Below are positions 27,470-36,322 of a DNA stretch of 64,000 nt, in pieces. Source of the DNA: Aquipseudomonas ullengensis (GTDB lineage Bacteria; Pseudomonadota; Gammaproteobacteria; Pseudomonadales; Pseudomonadaceae); assembly GCF_014174475.1 (NCBI RefSeq), contig NZ_JACJUD010000002.1:774531-838530 (forward strand), in the 5' to 3' direction. The position numbers and the translations under genes were made by a program. The notes beneath the pieces are model-generated. The model had not been told where the DNA came from. It saw only the letters and a list, made by a program, of their open reading frames with translations, and ran no database searches. The first letter of the stretch is position 1, and each line of letters opens with the position of its first letter.

Positions 27470-28965
27470 ACCATTGGCTGATCCTGCCCATCCTGCTGCC
27501 GCTGTTCTGTGGTGGCCTGCTGCTGGTGCTGCCGTCCCATGAGCGGCTCAAGCGCGGCCTGTCGGTGCTGGCCACCCTGGCGCTGCTGCCGCTGAGTTTC
27601 GTCCTGCTGGCCCAGGCTGCGGCCGGCCCCGTGCAGATCTACGCCCTGGGCGACTGGCGCCCGCCGTTCGGCATCATCCTGGTGCTCGACCGCCTGGCTG
27701 CGCTGATGCTGCTGGCCACCGCGGTGCTGGCCAGCGCTGCGGTGCTCTATGCGGTGCGTGGCGATGATCGGGCCGGGCCGCGTTTCCATGCGCTGTTCCA
27801 GTTCCAGTTGCTCGGTGTCAATGGCGCCTTCCTGACGGGCGACCTGTTCAACCTGTTCGTGTTCTTCGAGATCCTGCTGATCGCCTCCTACGCCTTGCTC
27901 CTGCATGGCGGCGGCGCGCAGCGGGTGAGGGCGGGGCTGCACTACGTGGTGCTCAACCTGTGCGGCTCGGCGTTGTTCCTGATCGCGGTCGGCACGCTGT
28001 ACGGCCTGACCGGCACCCTGAACATGGCCGACCTGTCGGTGCAGGTGGCGGCCGCCAGCGCCGATACGGCGCCGCTGCTGGCAGCGGCGGGGCTGCTCCT
28101 GCTGCTGGTGTTCGCCCTCAAGGCCGCGCTGCTGCCGCTGTATTTCTGGTTGCCGCGTGCCTATGCGGTGGCCGGGGCGCCGGTGGCGGCGCTGTTCGCG
28201 ATCATGACCAAGGTCGGCATCTACGCCATCCTGCGCGTGTACACGCAGGTGTTCGGCGAAGGCGCCGGCCTGCTGGCCAACCTGGCCCAGGCCTGGCTAT
28301 GGCCGCTGGCCCTGGCGAGTGTGGTGCTGGGCGCACTTGGCGCCCTGGCGGCGCGCACCCTGCAGAGCCTGTTGGCCTACCTGGTGGTGGTATCCGCCGG
28401 CACGCTGCTGGCGGTGATCGCCCTGGGCACGGCCGAAGCGCAAGCGGCGGCGCTGTATTACCTGCTGCACAGCACCTGGGTCGCTGGTGGCCTGTTCCTC
28501 CTGGCCGACCTGCTGGCGCGTCAGCGCGGTGACAAGGCGGGTGAACTGGTGCAGGGGCCCGCGCTGGAACATCCGGCGCTGCTTGGTGGGCTGTTCTTCT
28601 TCGGCGCGATTGCGGTGGTCGGCTTGCCGCCGCTGTCCGGCTTCTTCGCCAAGCTGCTGATGCTCCAGGCGGTGCCGCCCGGTGGCGCGGCGGTAGCCTT
28701 GTGGAGCGTGTTGCTGGGCGCCGGCTTTTGCAGCCTGATGGCGTTCAGTCGGGCCGGCAGTACGCTGTTCTGGCGCGTCGGGCGCAGCACCCTGGACAGT
28801 TCCGAGCTGGATCGCGGGCGCCTGGCCGTGACCCTGTTGCTGCTGGCCTGCAGCCTGCTGCTGGTGGCCATCGCCAAGCCGCTGATCGACTACACCCAGG
28901 CGGCTGCGGCGCAACTGCATGACATCGCGCAGTACCGGGCCATCCTCGCGGAGGGCGCACGATGA
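27466..28965 (+). CDS. mrpD: monovalent cation/H+ antiporter subunit D
   Basis: 499-residue NuoN/NuoM-like subunit, about 14 membrane segments. FVFFEILLIASYALLLHG and KAALLPLYFWLPRAYAVAGAPVAALFA contain the Glu and Lys that form the proton path in the family; STWVAGGLFLLADLLARQ lies further on. GTG start in the GTGA overlap with subunit C; stop overlaps the ATG of subunit E. Confidence 0.95.
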   Translation: MNHWLILPILLPLFCGGLLLVLPSHERLKRGLSVLATLALLPLSFVLLAQAAAGPVQIYALGDWRPPFGIILVLDRLAALMLLATAVLASAAVLYAVRGDDRAGPRFHALFQFQLLGVNGAFLTGDLFNLFVFFEILLIASYALLLHGGGAQRVRAGLHYVVLNLCGSALFLIAVGTLYGLTGTLNMADLSVQVAAASADTAPLLAAAGLLLLLVFALKAALLPLYFWLPRAYAVAGAPVAALFAIMTKVGIYAILRVYTQVFGEGAGLLANLAQAWLWPLALASVVLGALGALAARTLQSLLAYLVVVSAGTLLAVIALGTAEAQAAALYYLLHSTWVAGGLFLLADLLARQRGDKAGELVQGPALEHPALLGGLFFFGAIAVVGLPPLSGFFAKLLMLQAVPPGGAAVALWSVLLGAGFCSLMAFSRAGSTLFWRVGRSTLDSSELDRGRLAVTLLLLACSLLLVAIAKPLIDYTQAAAAQLHDIAQYRAILAEGAR

Positions 28966-29459
28966 ACCGTTTGCTGCCGCACCCGGCGCAGAGTGTGCTG
29001 CTGTTGCTGACCTGGATGCTGCTGGTGGACACCTTCGCCTTCGGCCAGTGGCTACTGGGTGGCGTCCTCGCCATCGCCATTCCGCTGATGTTCAACCGCC
29101 TGCTGATCGAACACCCCAAGGGCTGGAAGCCGCTCAAGCTGTTGCGCTTCCTGCTGCTGGTGATGGGCGACATTCTGGTGGCCAACTTTCATGTCGCGCG
29201 CCTGACCCTGGGCCGGGTCGAGGCGCTGCGCCCGGGCTTCGTCGAGGTGCCGATCGAGCTGGATAACGAGCTGGCCATCAGCGTGCTGGTTAGCGTGGTC
29301 TCGCTGACGCCCGGCTCGCTGGCCGCCGACCTCAGCCTGGACCAGCGCACCCTGCTGGTACACGGCCTCGACGTACCGGACCCGCAAGCCATGATCGACG
29401 AGATCAAGCAGCGCTACGAGGCGCCGCTGAAGGAGATATTCCCATGCTCGCCTACGTGA
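28962..29459 (+). CDS. mrpE: monovalent cation/H+ antiporter subunit E
   Basis: 165 residues with two N-terminal membrane segments and a cytoplasmic domain. Family blocks: RFLLLVMGDILVANFHVARL and ISVLVSVVSLTPGSLAADLS, then LLVHGLDVPDPQAMIDEIKQRYE. Overlaps subunit D by 4 bp and subunit F by 16 bp. Confidence 0.95.
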   Translation: MNRLLPHPAQSVLLLLTWMLLVDTFAFGQWLLGGVLAIAIPLMFNRLLIEHPKGWKPLKLLRFLLLVMGDILVANFHVARLTLGRVEALRPGFVEVPIELDNELAISVLVSVVSLTPGSLAADLSLDQRTLLVHGLDVPDPQAMIDEIKQRYEAPLKEIFPCSPT

Positions 29460-29713
29460 TCCTGCTGTGCCTGGCCATGCTCGGCCTGGCCCTGCTGCTG
29501 GCGGCGGCGCGCCTGATCAAGGGGCCGAGCCTGCCAGACCGGGTGCTGGCCCTGGACACCCTGTACATCAACGCCATCGCCCTGATCATCCTTTACGGCA
29601 TCTGGAAGGGCAGCGAGCTGTTCTTCGAGGTGGCGCTGTTGATTGCCGTACTCGGCTTCGTCAGTACCGTGGCGGTGGCCAAGTACATGCTGCGCGGAGA
29701 CATCATCGAATGA
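29444..29713 (+). CDS. mrpF: monovalent cation/H+ antiporter subunit F
   Basis: 89 residues, three membrane segments; RLIKGPSLPDRVLALDTLYIN is the MrpF signature including the conserved Asp. Begins inside the end of subunit E with GGAGATATTCCC as its site, and overlaps subunit G by four bases (ATGA). Confidence 0.95.
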   Translation: MLAYVILLCLAMLGLALLLAAARLIKGPSLPDRVLALDTLYINAIALIILYGIWKGSELFFEVALLIAVLGFVSTVAVAKYMLRGDIIE

Positions 29714-30042
29714 GCCTGTGGCTGGAAATCCTCGTTTCGCTGTTGCTGCTGCTCGGCAGTGGCTTCGTGCTGGTTGGCGCCATCGGCCTGTACCGCCTGC
29801 CGGACTTCTTCATGCGCCTGCACGGCCCGACCAAGGCCACCACCCTGGGCGTGGGCGGCATGGTGGTGGCGTCGCTGATCTTCTTCAGCGTGGGTGAGCA
29901 GACCCTGAGTTCCCACGAGCTGCTGATCAGCCTGTTCCTGTTCATCAGCGCCCCGGTCAGCGCCTACATGCTGGCCAAGGCGGCGGTGCTGCACCAGTTG
30001 CCGCTGGAGCAGAAGACCCGCGGCAAGCCCTGGCTGCAGTAG
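29710..30042 (+). CDS. mrpG: monovalent cation/H+ antiporter subunit G
   Basis: 110 residues with three membrane segments. GAIGLYRLPDFFMRLHGPTKATTLG is split over the first loop and is the MrpG signature (shown here for its RLPD and HGPTKATTLG parts). The ATG at 29710 overlaps the stop of subunit F. Last antiporter gene of the operon. Confidence 0.94.
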   Translation: MSLWLEILVSLLLLLGSGFVLVGAIGLYRLPDFFMRLHGPTKATTLGVGGMVVASLIFFSVGEQTLSSHELLISLFLFISAPVSAYMLAKAAVLHQLPLEQKTRGKPWLQ

Positions 30043-30043
30043 G

Positions 30044-30367
30044 GTGGCGCGAGGCCAGCGGTTGTTGCGCATTATCGGCCTGAGTAGCGCCTGGCTGGCC
30101 GCCGTGTTGGCGGTGCTTGGGCTGGCCTTTCGTTCTCTGGTTTGGGCCAGTTGGGAGCCTTATCCGGGTGATCCCTATGGGCCGTCGGACTTGATCGACT
30201 TGCTGCTGGTGGTTCTGGTTTTCCTGCTGGCAGCGTTGAGCGTATTGGCTGGCCTGGGGTTGCTGGTTGGGCGGCCGCGCCGCCCTGGCGTGCTGATCGC
30301 GGGTCTGGTGATTCCGCTGGTCTATTGCCTGCTGCGAGATGTGCTGCCGACTCACCGGCTCTGGTGA
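30044..30367 (+). CDS. small membrane protein after the antiporter operon
   Basis: 107-residue GTG-started ORF beginning one base after the subunit G stop. Three hydrophobic segments (SSAWLAAVLAVLGLAF, LLLVVLVFLLAALSVLAGLG, VLIAGLVIPLVYCLL) and a short polar loop with WEPYPGDPYGPSDL. An uncharacterised gene holds the same place in P. aeruginosa (PA1060). No Shine-Dalgarno of its own is obvious; translation could be coupled. Function unknown. Confidence 0.65.
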   Translation: MARGQRLLRIIGLSSAWLAAVLAVLGLAFRSLVWASWEPYPGDPYGPSDLIDLLLVVLVFLLAALSVLAGLGLLVGRPRRPGVLIAGLVIPLVYCLLRDVLPTHRLW

Positions 30368-30450
30368 GCCTGAACAGTTTTGCCGCGCCGCTGTGTCTGT
30401 TGGCACTTCAGGCAGGCTTCTACACTGGGCCTTTTGGTTGAGGTGATGTG

Positions 30451-31356
30451 ATGGCCCGGCAGGGACGACTGTTTGCGATGGCGTGTCTGGTGCTGGCCAT
30501 GGCCCTGTGGGGCAGTTCCTTCATCGCCCTCAAGTTCGCCTTTGCCGAGCTGCCGCCGATGTGGGTGATCTTCGGCCGCATGGCCCTCGGCAGCCTGGTG
30601 TTCCTCTGCGCCTGGCGCTGGCGTGGTCGCCTCGACTATCGCCCCGGTGACTGGAAGTACCTGCTCGCCCTGGCGGCTTGCGAGCCTTGTCTGTACTTCA
30701 TCTTCGAGGCCCTGGCTCTGCAGCACACCAGCGCCACCCAGGCCGGCATGATCACCGCGTTGTTGCCGCTGCTGGTGGCCATGGGCGCGTTCACTTTCCT
30801 GCGCGAGCGGGTCGCCGCCACTACCTGGGCTGGCTTTCTGCTGGCGGTGTGCGGTGCGGTCTGGCTGAGTCTGGCCAGCGAGGCGGACGCCAGTGCGCCG
30901 GCGCCGCTGCTGGGCAACTTCTACGAATTCGTCGCCATGCTCTGCGCCACCTGCTACACGCTGCTGTTGAAGTTCCTCTCCGAGCGCTACTCGCCCTTCA
31001 TCCTCACCGCCATGCAGGCTTTTATCGGCTCGCTGTTCTTCCTGCCTTTGGCGCTGGTGACCGAGCCGCTACCGAGCCAGTTCAGCGTGCTGGGCGTTGG
31101 CTCGGTGATTTACCTCGGCCTGGTGGTCACGGTGGGGGCCTACGGGCTGTACAACTTCGGCGTCAGCCGCCTGCCGGCGAGCCAGGCATCCGGCTTCACC
31201 AACCTGCTGCCGGTGTTCACTCTGATCTTCGCCGCCCTGCTGTTGGGCGAGAGCCTGAGTCCGGTGCAGTACCTGGCCGCTGGCCTGGTGTTCGTCGGCG
31301 TGGCGTTGAGCCAGTGGCGCAGCAGTGCGCCGGTGCCGGCCGGGGTGCTGGATTGA
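30451..31356 (+). CDS. DMT-superfamily (EamA) transporter
   Basis: 301 residues, ten predicted membrane segments in two EamA repeats (MALWGSSFIALKFAF in repeat 1; VTVGAYGLYNFGVSRLPASQASGFTNLLPVFT in repeat 2, given in part by GFTNLLPVF). Such proteins export amino acids or metabolites; the substrate cannot be told. ATG 30451 has GAGGTG 5 nt upstream. Confidence 0.9.
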   Translation: MARQGRLFAMACLVLAMALWGSSFIALKFAFAELPPMWVIFGRMALGSLVFLCAWRWRGRLDYRPGDWKYLLALAACEPCLYFIFEALALQHTSATQAGMITALLPLLVAMGAFTFLRERVAATTWAGFLLAVCGAVWLSLASEADASAPAPLLGNFYEFVAMLCATCYTLLLKFLSERYSPFILTAMQAFIGSLFFLPLALVTEPLPSQFSVLGVGSVIYLGLVVTVGAYGLYNFGVSRLPASQASGFTNLLPVFTLIFAALLLGESLSPVQYLAAGLVFVGVALSQWRSSAPVPAGVLD

Positions 31357-31470
31357 TGGATACCCGCGGGCAACTACGTATGACGGCAGTGAATATCAAG
31401 GTGCTGTGTACGCTGATTTTCGAGCACGACCTTAACTTCTGAAAACACTGCCGGTATGCACGTCTCTTAC

Positions 31471-31579
31471 CCCGTCGTCCCCGCGCAGGCGGGGAACCAG
31501 AGGTGCTTCAGTCAACGCGCTAATACAGAAATACACGGAGTTGCCGGCACTGGATCTCCGCCTGCGCGGAGATGACGGG
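31471..31579. repeat. REP-like inverted doublet, family A
   Basis: Two 30-bp units facing each other: 31471-31500 (CCCGTCGTCCCCGCGCAGG...) and its near reverse complement at 31550-31579 (4 differences), 49 bp apart. Each unit is itself a hairpin. Same family as the doublet at 53563-53654. The surrounding 31357-31683 gap holds no gene that I can support. Confidence 0.8.
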
Positions 31580-31683
31580 CTGAAAAAATAGTCGCAATGC
31601 GCTACGTAACTGCGGGTTGATGGCACGTTTCGGCTCTTGGCGTGCCCGCTGTGCTCAACCCCAATCTACGGCTGCGCCCACCG

Positions 31684-32724
31684 TTAGCTACCAGGCTGCA
31701 CGGGCACCGTGCGTGACGACTCCAGCGGCCTGAGCCAGGCCACCAGCACATCCAGCAGGCGATTGGCGAAGGCCCATTCGTTGTCGTACCAGGCCAGCAC
31801 CTTGACCAGATCACCACCCTGCACGCGTGTGTGGTTGAGGTCGACCACGCAGGACACCGGGTAGCCATTGAAGTCGCTGGAGACCAGCGGCAGGTCGTTG
31901 CACTCCATCACACCCAGGGGGAACTGGCGGGCGGCCTTCTGCAGGATGTCGTTGATCGCTTCGCGGCTGGTCGGGTGTTCGCTGCTGAAGGTCAGGTCGA
32001 GCAGCGACACATTGGCGGTCGGCACGCGGATGGCCATGCCATCGAGGCGCCCGGCCAGCTCTGGAATCACCAGGCCGATGGCCTTGGCGGCGCCGGTTGC
32101 GGTGGGGATCATCGACAGGGCCGCGGCGCGGGCGCGGTAGAGATCGTTGTGGGTCTTGTCCAGCAGGTTCTGGTCGTTGGTGTAGGCGTGCACCGTGGTC
32201 ATCAGCCCCTGGCGAATGCCCACGGCGGTGTGTAGTACCTGGGCCAGCGGAGCCAGGCAATTGGTGGTGCAGGAGGCGTTGGAGACGATCTGCTGGTTGC
32301 CCAGCAACTGGTGATTGACCCCGTAGACCACCGTCAGGTCGGCACCCTCCAGCGGGTGCGAGAGCAACACGCGTGGCGCACCGGCTACCAGGTGCTGGTC
32401 GGCCAGCAGGCGCTTTTTCAGTTTGCCGGTGCAGTCCACCACCACATCGACGCCGAGGGCTTTCCAGGGCAGTTGGGTGATTTCGCGCTCGCCGAGCAGG
32501 CGGATCGACTGGCCGCGTACCAGCAGCATGTCTTCATGCAGTTCGACATGGCCATTGAAGCGGCCGAAGGTGGAATCGAAGCGGGTCAGGTGGGCCAGCG
32601 TCTTGAAGTCGCCGATCTCGTTGATGGCTTCGAGGTGCAGCTGGTTTTCCAATCCGCGCTCGAACAGCGCGCGGAGCAGGGCGCGACCGATGCGCCCGTA
32701 TCCATTGAGGGCAATGCGCAGCAT
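31684..32724 (-). CDS. type I glyceraldehyde-3-phosphate dehydrogenase family protein
   Basis: 346-residue NAD(P)-dependent dehydrogenase. Cofactor motif NGYGRIGR at the start, catalytic Cys in ASCTTNC, and the phosphate-site block HAYTNDQ...SMIPTATGAAKAIG; YDNEWAFANRLLD closes the fold. The coenzyme-site residues INEIGD resemble erythrose-4-phosphate dehydrogenase (Epd/GapB, INELAD) more than glycolytic GAPDH (VND), so an Epd or gluconeogenic role is possible. It is not beside pgk-fba as epd usually is. GGAG lies 7 nt before the ATG. Confidence 0.88.
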   Translation of the reverse strand: MLRIALNGYGRIGRALLRALFERGLENQLHLEAINEIGDFKTLAHLTRFDSTFGRFNGHVELHEDMLLVRGQSIRLLGEREITQLPWKALGVDVVVDCTGKLKKRLLADQHLVAGAPRVLLSHPLEGADLTVVYGVNHQLLGNQQIVSNASCTTNCLAPLAQVLHTAVGIRQGLMTTVHAYTNDQNLLDKTHNDLYRARAAALSMIPTATGAAKAIGLVIPELAGRLDGMAIRVPTANVSLLDLTFSSEHPTSREAINDILQKAARQFPLGVMECNDLPLVSSDFNGYPVSCVVDLNHTRVQGGDLVKVLAWYDNEWAFANRLLDVLVAWLRPLESSRTVPVQPGS

Positions 32725-32786
32725 GGCAATCTCCGGCTGGCGGGGTTGCCCTCAGCATAGGTGGCGGATGGCCGGGCTGCGTTCAA

Positions 32787-33458
32787 TCAGCGGTTGCGGG
32801 CACCACCGAAGGCGGCGCAGCCGCGCAGTACCTGGCCATCCAGGCGCAGTTCGGCGCTGAGGTGCTGCACGGCGCCGCTCATGCTGTTGCTGCAGCGCTG
32901 GGGGGCGACCCACAGGTCCAGGCGCTGGCCGTTGGCTTCGCTGCTGATGGCGAAACGGCCATCGGGCAGTTGCTCTTCCAGGTACGGCAGGGCCAGCGGT
33001 TCCTGGCCAGGGCGATAGAGAACCAGGCCCTGGCTGGTGATATTCATGCTCCAGTCCGGCTCGTTGCCGCTGGCGCGCAGCACCAGGCGCTTGAAGGCCG
33101 GATCGTCGCAGCCCAGGCCTTCGCGCTGGATGCGGTAGACCTCGCTGACCTGCAGTTCGCCATCGTTGTCGGCGGTTTTGCCGGCGCTCAGGTGGCCGCT
33201 CAGGTCGACGAACAACGGGCCGGGGCCGTCCTTGAGCAGTTCACCCGCCTCACGGACGATCTCGCTGCTGCCGTCATTGAGCAGGCGGAACTGGCGCTGC
33301 TCGCCGCAGGGGCGCAATTGCAGCTGGCCATTGAGCAGGTTCAGCTCGCCTTGCAGGCGCTGGCGAGGCGGCTCGCCTGCGTTTTCGCCGGGAACGAACA
33401 CCTGGCAGCCGGCAAACAGCGGAAGCAGGGCGAAAATCAGGGCACGAGCGGGGGACAT
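32787..33458 (-). CDS. COG3650-like lipoprotein
   Basis: 223 residues: signal peptide with lipobox FAGC (Cys18), N-terminal part with GELNLLNGQLQLRPCGEQR (a META/NlpE-like beta block), and C-terminal domain with SGNEPDWSMNI...L and CRDSMSG-like CSNSMSG, the hallmark of META-like/COG3650 domains. Such lipoproteins are thought to sit in the outer membrane; function unknown. Ends 62 bp before the start of the GAPDH-family gene on the same strand. Confidence 0.82.
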   Translation of the reverse strand: MSPARALIFALLPLFAGCQVFVPGENAGEPPRQRLQGELNLLNGQLQLRPCGEQRQFRLLNDGSSEIVREAGELLKDGPGPLFVDLSGHLSAGKTADNDGELQVSEVYRIQREGLGCDDPAFKRLVLRASGNEPDWSMNITSQGLVLYRPGQEPLALPYLEEQLPDGRFAISSEANGQRLDLWVAPQRCSNSMSGAVQHLSAELRLDGQVLRGCAAFGGARNR

Positions 33459-33679
33459 GGGGGCACTCCAGGCAAGAAGCGGCCACGTTACCCAGTGCCC
33501 GGTGCGATCACAAGGGTGCCTTTGGTATTCGCCAGAAAGGATTTTCCGGCCACACTAGTTGATGGAGCGGGCAGCTTTCGAGCGGCCCCCATCTGCCCGC
33601 AAAGGCCCGCCTGTGCTAGGGTCGCTGCCTGGCGTTGATCAAGAAGTTGCGCATGTTGACCGTACCGCTGAGTGTGACC

Positions 33680-34777
33680 ATGGATAGAAACACCGGCTCT
33701 GGCCTGTCGTTTGCCAAGCGTATTTACCTGCCTCGTGCCATCGGCCTGGGTGTCGGCTTTTTCTGTGTCGCTGCGGGCCTCTGGTCGATGGCGATGCCGA
33801 GCTGGATCTGGGTGGTGCTGGTGTTCAACGGCTACCTTTGGCCGCACCTGGCCTTCCAGATTTCCCGTTTTTCCGCCAAGCCCTACCTGACCGAGCGCCG
33901 CAACCTGTTGCTGGACTCGGTCTTCGGCGGCTTCTGGGCAGGCGCCATGCAGTTCAACGCACTGCCAACGGTGACCATCCTGTCGATGATGGCGATGAAC
34001 AACATCGCCGCCGGCGGTGCACGTTTCTTCCTCGCCGGCTGTGCCGCGCAGCTATTCGGCGCGCTGCTGTCCATGACGCTGTTCGGTTTCGCCTTCAGTC
34101 CGGCCACCAGCATGGCGCAGCTGTACGCCTGCCTGCCGATGCTGGTGCTCTACCCGCTGGCGCTGGGCCTGGTGTGCTACCGGCTGACCATCACGCTGGC
34201 CGAGCACAAGCAGGCCCTGCGCGCGGTCAGCCGCACCGACAGCCTGACCCGGCTGTTCAACCACGGTTACTGGAAAGACCTGCTGCAGCACGAGTTCAGC
34301 AAATGCCGGCAGGGCGAGCAGCGCTCCACGATGGCGCTGATCGATGTCGACCACTTCAAGTCGATCAACGACACCCACGGCCATCTGGTTGGCGACAGCG
34401 TGCTGCGCCTGATCAGCGAGCGCCTGGTGCACAGCCTGCGCGAGGATGACCTGGCCGGTCGCTATGGTGGCGACGAATTCTGCGTGATCCTGCCGCATAC
34501 CCCGCCGGTGCTGGCCACCGAGGTGATGGAGCGCCTGCGCCATAGCCTGGCGGACATCCGCAGCGAGCTGGCGCCGCAGTTGCGTTTTACCCTGAGCATC
34601 GGCCTGGCCGGCTACAGCCCGCTCCAGCTGGACTCCAGCGCGTGGTTGAAGGCTGCCGACCAGGCGCTGTACCAGGCCAAGAGCGGCGGGCGCGACCGGG
34701 TGGTGCTGGCGTCCGAGGTGCCGGGCGCCGTCGCGGCGGGGCAACCGGCCCAGGATCAACCGGCCAGCGATAGCTGA
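33680..34777 (+). CDS. MASE2-GGDEF diguanylate cyclase
   Basis: 365 residues: N-terminal MASE2 membrane sensor of about five segments (residues 10-165), then a GGDEF domain that makes cyclic di-GMP. Active-site motif GGDEF near residue 263 is intact, and the inhibitory I-site RxxD (REDD) lies exactly five residues before it, so product feedback is expected. [17 protein letters not shown] and [15 protein letters not shown] are typical. Layout is that of AdrA/DgcC, which controls cellulose. ATG 33680 ([11 protein letters not shown]) fits the family; upstream ATG 33653 and TTG 33635 have no better site. Confidence 0.9.
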   Translation: MDRNTGSGLSFAKRIYLPRAIGLGVGFFCVAAGLWSMAMPSWIWVVLVFNGYLWPHLAFQISRFSAKPYLTERRNLLLDSVFGGFWAGAMQFNALPTVTILSMMAMNNIAAGGARFFLAGCAAQLFGALLSMTLFGFAFSPATSMAQLYACLPMLVLYPLALGLVCYRLTITLAEHKQALRAVSRTDSLTRLFNHGYWKDLLQHEFSKCRQGEQRSTMALIDVDHFKSINDTHGHLVGDSVLRLISERLVHSLREDDLAGRYGGDEFCVILPHTPPVLATEVMERLRHSLADIRSELAPQLRFTLSIGLAGYSPLQLDSSAWLKAADQALYQAKSGGRDRVVLASEVPGAVAAGQPAQDQPASDS

Positions 34778-34841
34778 CACGGCGATTCCCACTGCGCGGC
34801 GCACGTGGCAGGCTAGTGGCCCTTTACCTGTGGATGCTGCC

Positions 34842-35492
34842 ATGTCTAGCGAGACCCCCGATTTCGAGCCGCTCAACGCCGTCGAGGTGCGCATCCTGGG
34901 TTGCCTGATCGAGAAGCAGGCCACCACCCCGGAAACCTATCCGCTGACGCTCAACTCCCTGCTCCTGGCCTGCAACCAGAAGACCAGCCGCGAGCCCCTG
35001 ATGAGCCTCACCGAAGGCCAGGTCGGCCAGAGCCTGCGTAGCCTGGAGGGCCGCGGCCTGTCGCGCCTGGTCATGGGTGGCCGCGCCGATCGCTGGGAAC
35101 AGCGCGCCGACAAGACCCTGGAACTGGTCAAGCCGCAGGTGGCGCTGATCGGCCTGTTGCTGCTGCGCGGCCCGCAAACCCTCAGCGAGCTGTTGACCCG
35201 CAGCAACCGCCTGCACACCTTCGAGGATGTCGACGAGGTCCAGCACCAGCTGGAGCGTCTCGCCGGCCGTGGCCTGGCCTGCCAGTTGCCACGCCAGCCG
35301 GGCCAGCGCGAAGAACGCTACATGCACCTGCTGGGCGAACCTGGCGATCTCGACACGCTGCTGGCTGCCCGCAGCCAGGCGGAGAGCACGCCGCGCGCGG
35401 CACCGGCCGATGAGGGCCGCATCGCCGAACTGGAGGCACGCATCGCCGCCCTGGAAGAGCGCCTGGCTAACCTGGAAAGCCAATTGCTGTGA
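34842..35492 (+). CDS. yceH: YceH family protein (DUF480/UPF0502)
   Basis: 216 residues, two winged-helix domains: [31 protein letters not shown] is the family signature (quoted here by its [10 protein letters not shown] and PETYPLT parts), then [12 protein letters not shown] and a second wing with [15 protein letters not shown]. The last ~35 residues form a coiled coil ([16 protein letters not shown]). Probably DNA- or protein-binding; role unknown. Start ATG 34842. Confidence 0.92.
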   Translation: MSSETPDFEPLNAVEVRILGCLIEKQATTPETYPLTLNSLLLACNQKTSREPLMSLTEGQVGQSLRSLEGRGLSRLVMGGRADRWEQRADKTLELVKPQVALIGLLLLRGPQTLSELLTRSNRLHTFEDVDEVQHQLERLAGRGLACQLPRQPGQREERYMHLLGEPGDLDTLLAARSQAESTPRAAPADEGRIAELEARIAALEERLANLESQLL

Positions 35493-35565
35493 TGTTTGAG
35501 CGAGCCGTGGCGTTGCCCCACGGCACTGCAGCTGCTGCTGGCCTGTAGTTCAGGCCTGCCTGCTG

Positions 35566-35600
35566 CCTGAAGGCGACCTTCAGGATTCATTAAGACTGGC
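35566..35600. promoter_or_regulatory. palindrome upstream of the hemolysin/ligase/HDO operon
   Basis: CCTGAAGG / CCTTCAGG (35566-35573 / 35577-35584), followed by ATTCATTAAGAC. It lies about 60 bp before the first gene of the seven-gene operon. It may be a terminator stem for yceH (T-poor) or an operator; TTCATTAAG resembles the TTAA-containing half-sites of PmrA/QseB-type regulators, such as the one encoded at the operon's end. Confidence 0.35.
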
Positions 35601-35644
35601 TGCAGATACTCCACTCCACGAATCATTCCCGTGGAGGGAGCCTG

Positions 35645-36322
35645 ATGAGCCATAGCGAGTGGAACACCACTTTTCCCCTGTATTTCGGTAGCGATCCGTT
35701 GCACCAGGCCAGCTTGACCCTGGTCGCCGAGGGCGCGCCTGCCCGGCCGGTGCTGGAGCAGTTCATCCAGGCGCGCTTTAGCGAGGCGCATGGTGCCGAG
35801 GTCGCGCACTTCATGCCGGAGCTGATCGGCCTGCACGCGGCAGACCACAGCCTGCAGGCGGTTGCCGGGGCCCGCCTGGCCGAGCGCGAAGAGCTATTTC
35901 TCGAGCAGTACCTGAACGAGCCGGTGCAGATGCGTATTTCCCGCCTGGCCGGGCGGGCGGTGCCGCGCGAGGCGATTGTCGAGGTCGGCAACCTGGCAGC
36001 CAGCAGTGCCGGTAGCGCGCGGCTGATCATCATTGCCATGACCAGCCTGCTGGCCCGTCGCGGCCTGGAGTGGGTGGTGTTCACCGGCGCGGCCAGCCTG
36101 ATCAACAGCTTCCGTCGCCTGGGGCTTGAGCCGCTGCGCCTGTGTGAAGCCGACCCGCTGCGCCTGGGCGAGCAGCGGCTTACCTGGGGCGACTACTACG
36201 AGCAGCATCCACAGGTGTTTGCCGGCAGCATCACCCTGGGTTTCCGCCAGTTGCAGCAGCAGGGCGTGCTGCAGCGCCTGGGTTTTACCCTGCCTAGCCG
36301 GGAGGCCTGTCATGCAGCCTGA
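35645..36322 (+). CDS. thermostable hemolysin (delta-VPH) family protein, GNAT-like
   Basis: 225 residues. The central part (IVEVGNLAASSAGSARLIIIAMTSLLARRGLEWVVFTGAASL in pieces EVGNLAASSAG, RLIIIAMTSLL and GLEWVVFTGA) looks like a GNAT acyltransferase core, and the family name comes from Vibrio delta-VPH hemolysin, not from known chemistry. No signal peptide. A GTGGAGGG site lies before the ATG. First gene of a seven-gene operon; it overlaps the ligase gene by 11 bp. In this context an acyl-transfer role is more plausible than a toxin role. Confidence 0.82.
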   Translation: MSHSEWNTTFPLYFGSDPLHQASLTLVAEGAPARPVLEQFIQARFSEAHGAEVAHFMPELIGLHAADHSLQAVAGARLAEREELFLEQYLNEPVQMRISRLAGRAVPREAIVEVGNLAASSAGSARLIIIAMTSLLARRGLEWVVFTGAASLINSFRRLGLEPLRLCEADPLRLGEQRLTWGDYYEQHPQVFAGSITLGFRQLQQQGVLQRLGFTLPSREACHAA

